From Saxidomus purpurata (taxonomy: Eukaryota; Mollusca; Bivalvia; Venerida; Veneridae), in contig JAFMSR010000003.1 in NCBI GenBank assembly GCA_022818135.1, positions 11,586,861 through 11,650,860 of the forward strand: a DNA stretch of 64,000 bases, written 5' to 3'. The number at the start of each line of letters is the position of its first letter. The stretch's first letter is position 1. Under the pieces are notes generated by a model. That model was not told the DNA's origin, searched no databases, and saw nothing but the letters and a program-made list of their open reading frames with translations. This document shows positions 54,257-64,000 of this stretch, piece after piece. The position numbers and the translations under genes are program-made.

Positions 54257-56473
54257 ATATTGGACACAGAATAATCATTAAAATAGATTTATATAGGTAT
54301 TATAGCAAATTAAAGACAAAGACTACCTTACAAGTTTATATTACTAGTCAAATAATTCTGATAAAATATTGAAACACCAAGCTTCTTTCATGGATAAGGA
54401 CGTACAGTGGGAATTTCAATATAACATGCATACTTTTTTGCGTGAGTCCTATTTTTAGTATAAAACAGTGTTTCAAGAGTATTTTATGGGACTCAATATG
54501 GCAATTCTTATCATTTAAATAAATCTCTTGTGAATTACGTAATTTAACTGAACAATAACATGGTCGTGCTTAAATATTTAGGAGTGCTTGTTTTTCAGGA
54601 AATTCTATAAAGGAAATTATACATTGACAGAATCTAGATAAATGATTACAACAAAACCTTATATAGTGATCAAATTGCTTACATTTTAAGAACTTTGGTG
54701 CAAAATCATAGTACAGAATGTGCTAGATTTCAATTTCATTTTAAGGTCTAGATTTTAGGTTTAGGTTTTGTTGTTTTTAGAATGAAGGAAATAATTCTGG
54801 AAAAGTAGTGTACATTTGAAAGATTTTGATAGTAATTATCTCAACCACTTTTTGTTTCAATCATTCAATCAGTATTCAACAGTATTCGATCATGTATGTG
54901 ACTTTGGTGAAAATTATACAATGGCCTCTGGAATCTATGTACAGATAGTAGTTTTTAAAGGATATATAAACATTTCAAAGTTGGTTTTGATTTCCACAGA
55001 AGTTCATATACCGGTATTTCTCTTACTTAAAACTGATTTTTTTTTCTATTGTACTCATTCATGTATTTTTAAAAGATTTAAAATACCATTCGGCAAAGTT
55101 TGAAGATATAATGCTCAGTAGAGGTATGTTCCTGTGACCAAATTTAGATAGAAGAAAACCACTGGCAACATTCAGATTAATGATGCTAAAATGTTTATCA
55201 TTTTAATGCTTATCCTGCTTGTGGTATCTAATTATGCCTTTGTGATCACTGCAGATCATGATCTCATGATCAGCGCTCACTTTTCTCTATACAGCTTATA
55301 ATTTTCAGTGAACACCCATTCTTCTATAATTCTGCACTGATCACGAGGATCCACGAGGTTTAAGATTGTTGTTTTTTTCCTAAGGACAAGTTCAACGTGT
55401 GTGATTAGCACTGAATGGGAATTTGACAAGCAATGTAAGGATTAAAAGATATGGATGATTGTACATGTACATGCGGATAGTTCGAAGTAATGAGCATTAC
55501 GCAAAATTATATCAAAAGTGGTTCAGCTATAATAAATCAATATTCAGCAATATTCAAATAACATGTATTTGATACAAAAATTGAATTTTCAGGCATGTTT
55601 TGTACATTCATATACATATGTTGCAGTTGTTTATATTTTGCTTTGATGTATTTTCACTCATCTTTACTTTGACTAATTTTGTTTTTGATTTTTCATTACC
55701 ATTTATCTTCATGTAATCTGTTGCTTTTGATGAAAAACTGCATTTTATTCTAGATATTCTTAACAGCCAACCTATTTTCTTTATACTTTAACTAACTTTC
55801 TGTTACTTACAGAATCATACAATGGAAAATACAGCAGTTACATGTATATTTATTTTAAGCTTATCAACGTTTTGAAGAAAAGCATATTGTTGTCACCTGC
55901 CTGTAATGCATTTTTGTTAAGTTCAGTGGTTTATCAAAGCTATGTTGCTGTATTAGGACGGCACATGATAATTAAGAACTGTACATAGGATTTATAGTGT
56001 TTTGAATTTAAAACTTCAAGTGTTGTCTTAAGATAAACTTTCATTCAAGGGTATAAACAGGATATTCAAACTAGTTCAGCACAAGATAAAGAGGATTAAA
56101 CGTTTGTTTCACACAGACAATAGATTCGGATGAGTGTCTGCGCCCACGAGTTAACGCTTTTTATTTCTTTTCTGTAATTTATTTGTGTTTTAGTTTAAAC
56201 AACATTTATTCTCGAAAACACATTGTATATACATACATACACATATATACATACATAGTACAACGGAGTAAAAAATGGAATCTGAAAACAAGCTTTCAAA
56301 GAAAACTTATATTTTCCGGGTAGATCACTACTTGACGGCAGTAATATATACTATTCGTCACTGTGTAAGAGAACATATAATTAAATGTTTTTTAATTGCA
56401 GTTGAAATTGTGTTGCTTATCAACAGGAATTGATAAACATGCCTTTTGTAAACATGAACATGACGCATAATAA
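54257..56473. other. 3' flank of B-box paralog 2
   Basis: The first part aligns with 14760-15100 after paralog 1. The rest is AT-rich without a supported gene; the ORF at 54816-55103 has no domain. Confidence 0.35.
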
Positions 56474-56905
56474 CGCTGATTGCTGATGGATAAACAGATT
56501 GCTTATTAGTACGCAAAATGACGCTGATTGCTAATGGATAATCATGACGTCTATAAGTACGCAAAATGACGCTGATTGCTGATCTGATGGAGAAACATGA
56601 CGTCCATTAGTACGCAAAATGATGCCGATTGCTGATGAATAAACATGACGTCTATGAGTACGAAAAATGGCGCTGATTGTTGATGGATAAACATAACGTC
56701 TATTAGGACGCAAAATGACGCTGATTGCTGATTGATAAACATGTTGTTTATTGGTCATTTTGCTGATTGATAATCATGTTTATTGGAAGGCATAATGACG
56801 CTGATTGATGATGGATAAACATACTGTTTATTGGTAGGCAAAATGACGCTGATTGCTGATGGATAATCATGTTGTTTATTGGTAGGTATAATGACGCTGG
56901 TTTAT
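56474..56905. repeat. 48-bp minisatellite, about nine units
   Basis: GACGCTGATTGCTGATGGAT-AAACA-type units of 48 bp, homologous to 15109-16170 but with GACGTCTATTAGTACGCAAAAT tails as the main subtype. Both arrays share downstream sequence (TTTGTATG...TTTGATA), which fixes them as one ancestral array. Confidence 0.8.
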
Positions 56906-57940
56906 GGAAAAATAGGCTGTTTATTGCTACACAGATAGCACACTAGATGCTGATGGAGAATCATGCACTTGTTTTGTATGCATTTGATAAAGGAAAAATA
57001 TAAGTAATAAATACATCAACTTAGATGGTCATTTTTCTGTACATTGTAGCTTATTTGAATAGATCATTCGGCATATATAGTTTAAACAAGTTAAATGTAC
57101 AGGGGTCTCAAGATTTAAATTTGTTACCACAGCAGAGATGTCTTGAGTGTTCTCCTAGTACTTATAGCTATCACTGAACATACCCTGACGTCAAAGTCTT
57201 GATGGAAATGCTTGGACATGTAAAATAAACACATGGGGATAATTTATAAACCTAATTTAAGAATTAGGTAGGCTATAATTATGTTTCGTACTCTCCTGAA
57301 GCCGCAGTAGGACGTGCCTATCTGCATAATTCCAGTATAGCCCCTTCTAGATTGAAAAATCACGAATATCTAAGTGACTAATCTATGTTGCACTGATATG
57401 TATAAGTGTTTGGTGGCTTTATATATGCCAAACTTCACAAATCGCGCAGTTGTGAATTCTTAATTCTAAACACAGAAGGATAGATCTAACCAACAGCGTA
57501 TGCTGACAGTCCCTAGCAAAGAGGAAAATTTGTGTCAACTCTATTTAACAGAGTTACAATCCGAACATGAACATATGCATATATACAGGATTCTAAATCC
57601 TCTAACTGTGACCTTGACCTTCAAGGTAAGATCGCTGGACTTGTGTATGACATGTTTTCCAGGTAAGGCTTGCCTGGGTGGAGTAGACTTGAGATGGATG
57701 CGGGAGGGGTTTTCCCTCCCGACAGAAAAAATGAACTATGTCTATGAAATGGTGCAAATGCAAAGTGTTTAGGAGGCAACAATAACAATGTCAAATACAC
57801 AGTCTTTAATACAAAACATTTATATATAAATGTAAATAATAAATGTTTACTAACATATAAATAATCACAGACACACGGGATGTGGACAACTTATGTCCCC
57901 TTTCTCACAGTACATATATCCGATACATGTGACCTTGGTT
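56906..57940. other. Distal end of the B-box duplication and spacer
   Basis: Weak similarity to 16200-16880 fades near 57480. The ORF at 57500-57772 has no recognisable domain. No gene is supported. Confidence 0.35.
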
Positions 57941-57942
57941 TA

Positions 57943-58020
57943 AAGGAGACAGTCAATCAACTTATTGACACAGAACAACTACGTCATTCCGCAGTTAAAA
58001 GGAGATACGGAATAGAAGGA
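57943..58020 (+). pseudogene. Relic of Polinton-type acidic C2H2 gene, 3' end
   Basis: GGAGACAGTCAATCAACTTA and CAACTACGTCATTCCGCAGT match 41258-41278 and 41357-41377 of the palindrome's acidic C2H2 ORF. About 87 bases between them are deleted, which breaks the frame. Homology is direct and unmistakable at DNA level. Confidence 0.65.
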
Positions 58021-58068
58021 GGCCAATTCACACTGAGGACATCATAAGGCAAAAAACTTAGTGTTATT

Positions 58069-58281
58069 ATGGAACGGTCGCGGGTGTTTCGAGAATTAAA
58101 TCATTTGGTAGCCTTAAAAAATGCAGCAGCACGAGCTCGTTATCATTTAATTCAAAACATAACATCGAGACAAATAAATAGTATTGCGGAAATTGTGAGA
58201 AGACTAACTGATTATCTATCGTCATTTTTCAACGAGACGTTCTTATTTTCCAATATCAAAGACAATTATTCAGGACTTTAA
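58069..58281 (+). CDS. Small Polinton-type ORF (70 aa)
   Basis: Directly follows the C2H2 relic. The segment ELNHLVALKNAAARARYHLI and the next helix (INSIAEIVRRLTDYL) follow the pattern of the short helical 'LxxL-R--LI--IAE' proteins encoded near capsid genes in Polintons and adintovirus-like elements. Their function is unclear. The usual hydrophobic end is replaced by an unrelated tail (SSFFNETFLF), so it may be truncated. Not present in the palindromic element. Confidence 0.4.
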   Translation: MERSRVFRELNHLVALKNAAARARYHLIQNITSRQINSIAEIVRRLTDYLSSFFNETFLFSNIKDNYSGL

Positions 58282-58594
58282 CCTCAAACCAGGTCAGTCG
58301 GCGAAGAAAAAAGAATTTGTTATTAATTAAGATGTCATTGGCTGTTACCAAGAGTGCTGAGGGAACATTATATTTATTCAACTAGCAGCGGAAATAACAG
58401 ACGCGATACAAAAGGAGAGGAATTATGAGCAAATGAATATTCTGTTGCAAAGCTGGACATGATAAAACCTCTTTGCATACACCATTTTTTTAAAACAATT
58501 CGAAGTTTAAAACTCACACTATTGTTTACATTGGAGATTCATTTTTCACAGTCTTAGCTAAGGGGATGAACTCTAGCGTAGGCAACCCGTCAGT

Positions 58595-59548
58595 ATGATG
58601 TCACGTTTCTCTCCCTTTCAGCATTTTGTCACTGCAAAGCATCTTGTTGGGCCCCAGCAGAAGGGTAGCACTTCGGTAAAGAGACAAGTCAATACCAAGG
58701 AGCAAAACATCACACCAAGAGCAAAAACATCACTTCAAGCGAGAAAAATATCAACCCAAGAGCAAAAACATCACGCCAAGCGCAAAACATCACCTCAAGA
58801 GCAAAAACATCACCTCAAGAGCAAAAACATCACATCAAGAGTAAAAACATCACCTCAAGCGCAAAAACATCACATCAAGAGCAAAAACATCACATCAAGA
58901 GTAAAAACATCACCTCAAGAGCAAAAACCACCTCAAGAGCAAAAACAACACATCAAGAGAAAAAGCATCACCTCAAGAGCAAAAACATCACATCAAGACC
59001 AAACACATCACCTTAAGCGCAAAAACATCACATCAAGAGCAAAAACATCACTTCAAGCGAGAAAAATATCAACCCAAGAGCAAAAACATCACGCCAAGCA
59101 CAAAACATCACCTCAAGAGCGAAAACATCACCTCAAGAGCAAAAACATCACATCAAGAGTAAAAACATCACCTCAAGCGCAAAAATATCACATCAAGAGC
59201 AAAAACATCACATCAAGAGTAAAAACATCACCTCAAGAGCAAAAACCACCTCAAGAGCAAAATCAACACATCAAGAGAAAAAACATCACCTCAAGAGCAA
59301 AAACATCACATCAAGACCAAAAACATCACCTTAAGCGCAAAAACATCACCTCAAGAGCAAAAGTATCACCTCAAGAGCAAAAGCATCACCTCAGGAGCAA
59401 AAGCATCACATCAAGAGCAAAAACATCACCTCAAGAGCAAAACAGCACCTCAAGAGCAAAAGCTTCACCAAGGGTCATTGTCGTCTGCTTCCGGTACAAC
59501 GGCGAATATACCGGTATATCACTCAGATGCTTCAACATAACTATGTAA
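58595..59548 (+). CDS. Open frame of 317 codons built on a 20-bp minisatellite
   Basis: From ATG at 58595 the frame reads unique residues (QHFVTAKHLVGPQQKG), then a Lys/His/Gln/Ser-rich repeat to about residue 290, then a unique tail to TAA. The 20-bp unit (AAAAACATCACCTCAAGAGC) is not a multiple of three, so three successive units are read in the three frames, giving a 20-residue repeat: KTSPQEQ, KHHLKSK, NITSRA. A 318-bp (106-residue) higher-order duplication exists (58721 versus 59039). It may be a fortuitous ORF, because the repeat has no stop in any of its plus-strand frames. A pyrimidine-rich TCTCTCCCTTTCAG at 58606-58619 could instead be a splice acceptor. Confidence 0.3.
   Translation: MMSRFSPFQHFVTAKHLVGPQQKGSTSVKRQVNTKEQNITPRAKTSLQARKISTQEQKHHAKRKTSPQEQKHHLKSKNITSRVKTSPQAQKHHIKSKNITSRVKTSPQEQKPPQEQKQHIKRKSITSRAKTSHQDQTHHLKRKNITSRAKTSLQARKISTQEQKHHAKHKTSPQERKHHLKSKNITSRVKTSPQAQKYHIKSKNITSRVKTSPQEQKPPQEQNQHIKRKNITSRAKTSHQDQKHHLKRKNITSRAKVSPQEQKHHLRSKSITSRAKTSPQEQNSTSRAKASPRVIVVCFRYNGEYTGISLRCFNITM
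58705..59465 (+). repeat. 20-bp minisatellite with 318-bp higher-order period
   Basis: About 38 units of AAAAACATCACCTCAAGAGC with variants (CATCACATCAAGAGT, CACCTCAAGCGC). Two 318-bp blocks are nearly identical. Confidence 0.9.
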
Positions 59549-59839
59549 ATTATGGGTATCAATATCTGTTTTTATTTGTTCCATAATGATTATTCTACAT
59601 CTACGTAGCAGAAGATGGCTGTTTCAACCTTCGTATTTGTCTATGCGGACTTTACGATTCACCTATGGCGCCAACATTATTCTTGATGTTCGAACTTTAC
59701 TTTATCGCAATTTTGTAAAAAATAATGCGCGAAAACCACCTTTTTTATTGATGAAACCTTGACGTCACACTAGCACTGGTGAAGGCTGTTAAAAAGGAGC
59801 ATGTTGGGCAACTAAAAGTGTGTGCTTTTTAAGTTGCTC

Positions 59840-60533
59840 TTTAATGTCACAAGACTGTTGATAACACTCTACGTTTCACATTTACTAATGGAGTTACACA
59901 AAACTTGCTCAGAAGGTTACCTGCAACCTGCAATATTTTTAGTAAATGAGCCCCGTTGTAGTGGTTACAGGCGATAATTGTAAAACATTGATAACACTCT
60001 ACAAGTTACATTTTGCAAAGGATTTTCACAGATTTTGCTCTTTTGGGGGGTTGTCTGTACACGGTAAATGACCTGTATAAAAACTGAGCCATGCTGTGCG
60101 AAAACCAATCGTGCTAGAGGCGATTTTTGTAAAACATTGATAGCACTCTTCAGGTCACATTTTCCAATGTTTTTTTTTTAAACTTGCCTAGAAGGTTGTC
60201 TGCAATCTACAGATAATCTGTCTAGAGATTGAGCCACGCTGTACGAAAACCATCCTTGCTACATCAGATTATTGTTAAACCTTGATAACACTCTACAGGT
60301 ATCATTTTCCAATGGACTTTCACACAACTTGCTCAGGAGGTTGCAATAAACATGTAGATGATCTGTTTTTAAATTGAGCCATGCTGTGGGAAAACCAGTT
60401 GTGCTACAACCAATTATTCAAAAACCTGTATAACTGGTCATTTGTTACAAATGATTTCACAAAACTTAGTCAGAACTGTCCAGTCAGTCCAGAAGAGCGA
60501 TACTAGCCCTTCTATGCCTCTTGTTTTAAGCTA
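59840..60533 (+). mobile_element. Helentron-like cassette, core of about 145-bp units
   Basis: Four to five units share TTGATAACACTCTAC, TCACATTTTCCAATG, CAAAACTTGCTCAGAAGG, ATTGAGCCATGCTGTG and GAAAACCA. The block ends AGAGCGATACTAGCCCTTCTATGCCTCTTGTTTT in two parts resembling the hairpin-TCTTGTT 3' end of the other cassettes. The 5' end is not defined. Confidence 0.5.
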
Positions 60534-60559
60534 CAGCAATGAAATTTAAACTATATGGA

Positions 60560-61007
60560 TTTTTTTAAATGCAGGTTTAAAGTTTGACCTCGGCTGACCT
60601 TGACCCTAACCTACTTTCTGTTTTTGAAGCTACATCAATAATATTTGGACCATGTATACAGTTTTGCATTAAGATTTTAACTTCAACATTACCTGACGTT
60701 GAACTTGATCTTGGCCCACTTTCTGTTTTTGAAGCTACATCAATGAAAGTGCAACCATGTGTACAGTTTTGCACCCATATTTCAACTTTGACATTGACTG
60801 ACCTTGATCTTTGGCCTAGTTTTTGTTTTTCAAGCTTGAGAGGTGGAATTCGGACTATTAAATTTTGACAATGCATAGTTTTGTAAACTAATTTCCAAAT
60901 TCCTATGACTTACCTTGATTTTGACCTTTTGACTTACTTTCTTCTTTTTAAAGTGCAATGAAAGTCAGTTGAGCGATATAGGGCCATCATGACCCTTTTG
61001 TTTTAAA
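60560..61007 (+). mobile_element. Helentron-like cassette, core of about 135-bp units
   Basis: Three units share TTTGACCT...CTGACCTTGA, TACTTTCTGTTTTTGAAGC, TACATCAATGAAA and CCATGTGTACAGTTTTGCA. It ends GAGCGATATAGGGCC-ATCAT-GACCCTTTTGTTTT. Overlapping ORFs on both strands are repeat by-products. Confidence 0.5.
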
Positions 61008-61123
61008 TGTTATAGTAAGCCAAAGAAAGCATCTCTCATGTTACAGATATATTAATGAACATCAAGTAGATATAAAATGCTGCTTCTGTTACATTTTTCT
61101 TAACGACTATCAACTCTCTTATT

Positions 61124-61320
61124 AGCTCACCGAGCCATTTGGCTCTTGTAAGTTAAAATATATCTTCGTTGCATAAGGGAGAAGGACAAACCATGAAACT
61201 TTACAGATATGATAATTATTATGTAACGTTGTGTTCCTGGGGTTTGTTTCCCCTTAACCCCAGAATGAGCAGAGTTATGGCACCTTATTTAGCAAAAAAT
61301 AAGAATTTTCAGTTGTGTCA
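61124..61320 (+). mobile_element. Helentron-like 5' end fragment
   Basis: TTAGCTCACCGAGCC-ATTT-GGCTCTTG is the 5' end of the AGCTCAC subfamily with its hairpin; ACCATGAAACTTTACAGATATGATAATTATTATG and a GGGGTTTGTTTCCCC motif follow. A degraded relative (CATGAAACCTTACAGATTTGATAATCATCAT) lies near 7448. Confidence 0.4.
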
Positions 61321-62200
61321 CCAGTCATGGTAACTCAGCTATCTCAGATATCCGTAAGCATAACATCATGCCATAGAATATACCAAATGTGATTTGCACC
61401 AGCAGCCCTGCATTGATTTGCAAAGAATATGTCTGGTATATTGTTACACATCTACTTCTAGGTCCTTCCTGTCCTCCATACATGTATAATACAGAAAAAT
61501 TGTGTCTGTTGTACTTCTTACGAATTTTTTCATTTAAAGACAACTTGAATTTTTAAAGTCAGAATTTACTATGGACATATAAGGCTACGGACTTCCAAAT
61601 TTTCAAACCAATGTTTAAATAATGATAGCTTCTAAAATTGAAGCATAAAACTGTTCTGTTAAGATAACATAAATTTCTGATATTCCTGAAAGATACTCGC
61701 TCTCAGTTTCCGTTGAAATAATTAAAACAGTCAACAATGATATACTTATACAAAAATGTAAAAATAATGGCTAGAATTAACAATATAATATGTAAATATA
61801 GGTAGGAATTTGCAAAAATCCATTGAAAATTGTTGCGAACTTGGTTTTATGGCCCCTATACGCTATATGTATATATTGGAATTTCAAAATCGTGTGTAAC
61901 GCTGGTAGCGTATGATTTCAAATTTATAGATATACTTAAAAGGAATTTATACCGGACCCCTTTTATTATTAAATAAATTAATTAAATTATTACTATTAAA
62001 TCTAACTATGTTATTTTGAGAGAGTTTGATGAACTTTATTTTTTCACAAAACTCTTAGAGCTAGATGCATACTACAACTTTTCTACAAAAATGGAGAACG
62101 CAAAAATGTAAATAACACTTTTAAATGTAGATTACAAAATAATTTCTAATTTTTAAGCGGAAAGGCTGAAACCCTTATAAACAAATATAATACATTCAGA
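61321..62200. other. AT-rich spacer
   Basis: Nothing recognisable on either strand; the minus-strand ORF at 61325-61543 has no domain. Confidence 0.35.
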
Positions 62201-62204
62201 TCAG

Positions 62205-63520
62205 AAATGTTGAAGGAAGAAATATCAATGAAGATAACATATTTATTCAAGATATAATCTATTACACAGACGAACAAAACGTAGATGGCATTATAATTCT
62301 TTTAGATCAAATCTTCAAAACCTTACGTGTCTGTCATGGATGTAGCATAAAAATAATGATATATGGAGAAACAAAATCAACAAGATAAAAGCCTGCCTTC
62401 GAATTTGGAAATAGAGAAACTTGACATTGCAAGAGAACATTCTCATTGTTAAAACGTAAGTTCTTTTCGTCAATAATTTATGAAATTGAGACAAGAGGTA
62501 TACCCGAGAAATACTGCAATAAACTAGAAAATGCAATAAATAATTTTATTTGGAATACGAAAAAACTTTGCAAGAAAAACACTTAGGCAAAGTGAAACAT
62601 TCGGGGCATATATTCTTTATAGCGTGAGTGATTTAAAATAAGCCCTTTATGTTAAGATGATCTATAAAATCGTACAAGTGGAAACTCAAAACTGGAACGC
62701 AATAGGGAAGTCATATCTCAACTCACTTGACAAAGTTTTCAATAAACGTTTTTTCTTATGCAGTTGTAACAGCATAGATAATCTCCTCGGCGTCATAAAC
62801 ATGTCGCAGTTCTATGTCAAAGCTCTAAAGAACAGTCGAACTTTAAAAAAACGATAAGATATAAAATTGTTTTCGTAACATTAAATCCTGTTCTATAAAT
62901 GAACCTGAAAGATCGTGCCTTACTTGGTCAAATATTCTCTTTAAAACCATATAAAATAAAATGATCAGACTGACAGATTTAAAAATTAAACTCATCTTAC
63001 AAAAAATGTAACACAAAGAATCTAATATTAAGTTTCAGACCAAACTTAAATTGGAAAATAAGCTGTTCGTTGATAAGGATAAAAAACAGTGAAATGTAAT
63101 ATGGTCAGATATTTATCAATCATATGCTTCTGGACCTGTTAAACAGTTCCAATAACGTTATTTTCACTGAACATAAACAAAATTGGATGAAAGTTTCGAA
63201 CGGCCTCTGTAACATATGTAAAAGAAAGAAAATATTTCATTTTTGTTGGGAAAGCGAACGTGTGAAAAGAATTGGGAAATATTAATAACACTACATGTAT
63301 TAAAAAAACTTTCGAACACAAAAAAATAACATTAGATCCAATAGAACATTCGATTTTACTGATATTGTTTTTAGTGCTGAGAAAAAAGAAATGAACTTTA
63401 TAAACACAATGATTTTTAAATGTAAACTGCAAATATGGAAACTTATGAATGATTATAAATTTGCTACATTAATTAAGACATTCACGGAAAAGAAACGTGA
63501 ATATCATCATTTATCTGTAG
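62205..63520 (+). pseudogene. Decayed LINE ORF2 remnant (RT and C-terminal region)
   Basis: Scattered plus-strand pieces follow LINE order. ENIFIQDIIYYTD-like sequence and IIILLD (62232-62310) match the RT block before the first catalytic Asp. NNFIWNTKK is at 62534-62560. QFYVKALKNS is at 62809-62838, in a longer open piece 62657-62857. CNICKRKKIFHFCW is at 63209-63250. A final KEMNFINTMIFKCKLQIWKL is at 63390-63449. Pieces are separated by frameshifts, stops and deletions, including loss of most of the RT core. The clade resembles L1/I-like elements and is not the same lineage as the fragment at 27535. Confidence 0.55.
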
Positions 63521-64000
63521 GACATATGTGAATGTCTCCAGAATCGTGTTACAAACAATTTATGTTTAGTATGAAAAAAACTAGTAGATATCAAGAAATT
63601 GCAACAATAGATATAGAAAATGTTTGAAAGATTGATTTAATAATACACAAGATGTTTGTCTGTCCTACAGATAAATGATCATATTCACGTTTCTGTTCTG
63701 TGGATGTTTATCTAGCAAATCTACTTTATCGATTATGCTTTTTCTCTTTTATTAGAAGCAGTTATATGAGAAGGGCAATACAGGCTCTAATTCGCATGTA
63801 TATGTATGTGCACTCTATGTCGTTAAAATTGTTTGAGTCACTGTTTGTGTCAGAAATGCATATTTAAGTATTTTTCTGACAATACAATCGTATAAGTTTC
63901 ATTTTCATTCGGCAAGAGAGATAAACAGATGTAACATAAGCTATCCAGGAGCTTTTGAACCGACTATTAACAGGAGTAAACATGCTAGAAACAATATGTA
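63521..64000. other. Terminal spacer
   Basis: No gene is seen. ACATATGTGAATGTCTCCAG (63522) and AGACATTCACGGAAAAGAAACG with CTGTAGGAC / GTCCTACAG occur inverted around 63475-63700, possibly a small foldback repeat. Confidence 0.3.

Overview
The window looks like nuclear DNA from a mollusc, most likely a heterodont (clam-like) bivalve. It is AT-rich. Genes are split by GT-AG introns and are sparse. The rest is tandem-repeat transposon cassettes, LINE fragments and MITEs. The gene content (RING-less B-box/TRIM-like paralogs and a multi-BIR IAP) also fits expanded bivalve families. The species call is inference; no marker gene is present.

Layout. 1-8.65 kb: the last four exons of a kinetochore-type protein resembling SKA3 (+), with introns full of repeats. 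9.9-16.2 kb: B-box/coiled-coil/propeller gene 1 (+), a 2.1 kb transposon insertion in its 3' flank, then a 48-bp minisatellite. 18.8-20.0 kb: a Helentron-like repeat cassette. 22.8-27.2 kb: a complete eight-exon IAP gene (-) with two BIRs, a UBA-like segment and a RING; all splice phases agree and give 595 aa. 27.5-28.5 kb: a LINE 3' fragment. 31.2-35.7 kb: a LINE (-) with an ORF1 end and a full-length endonuclease/reverse transcriptase ORF2.

36.17-44.08 kb: the most unusual object. It is a 7.9 kb near-perfect palindrome with a 15-nt spacer, bounded by a 6-bp target duplication (TGTTGG) and by AGTAGTAG.../...CTACTACT termini. Each arm holds a dead integrase N-terminal fragment, a C2H2-like ORF, a basic ORF and an acidic C2H2 ORF. 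Together these point to a palindromic derivative of a Polinton/Maverick. 45.7-57.5 kb: B-box gene 2 (+), a same-length (553 aa) paralog of gene 1. Its intron has been enlarged by a 4.5 kb DNA transposon carrying a broken DUF4806 gene, itself interrupted by a TTAA-target MITE. 57.9-59.5 kb: a relic related to the Polinton, then a 20-bp minisatellite that stays open over 317 codons. 59.8-61.1 kb: more tandem-repeat cassettes. 62.2-63.5 kb: a decayed LINE.

The two B-box genes come from one segmental duplication that includes exons, 3' flank and minisatellite. Because the copies can be aligned by eye, each gives the empty site for insertions in the other. Several transposon boundaries are therefore read directly rather than guessed. 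The host genes (kinetochore, IAP, B-box) show no sign of acting together.
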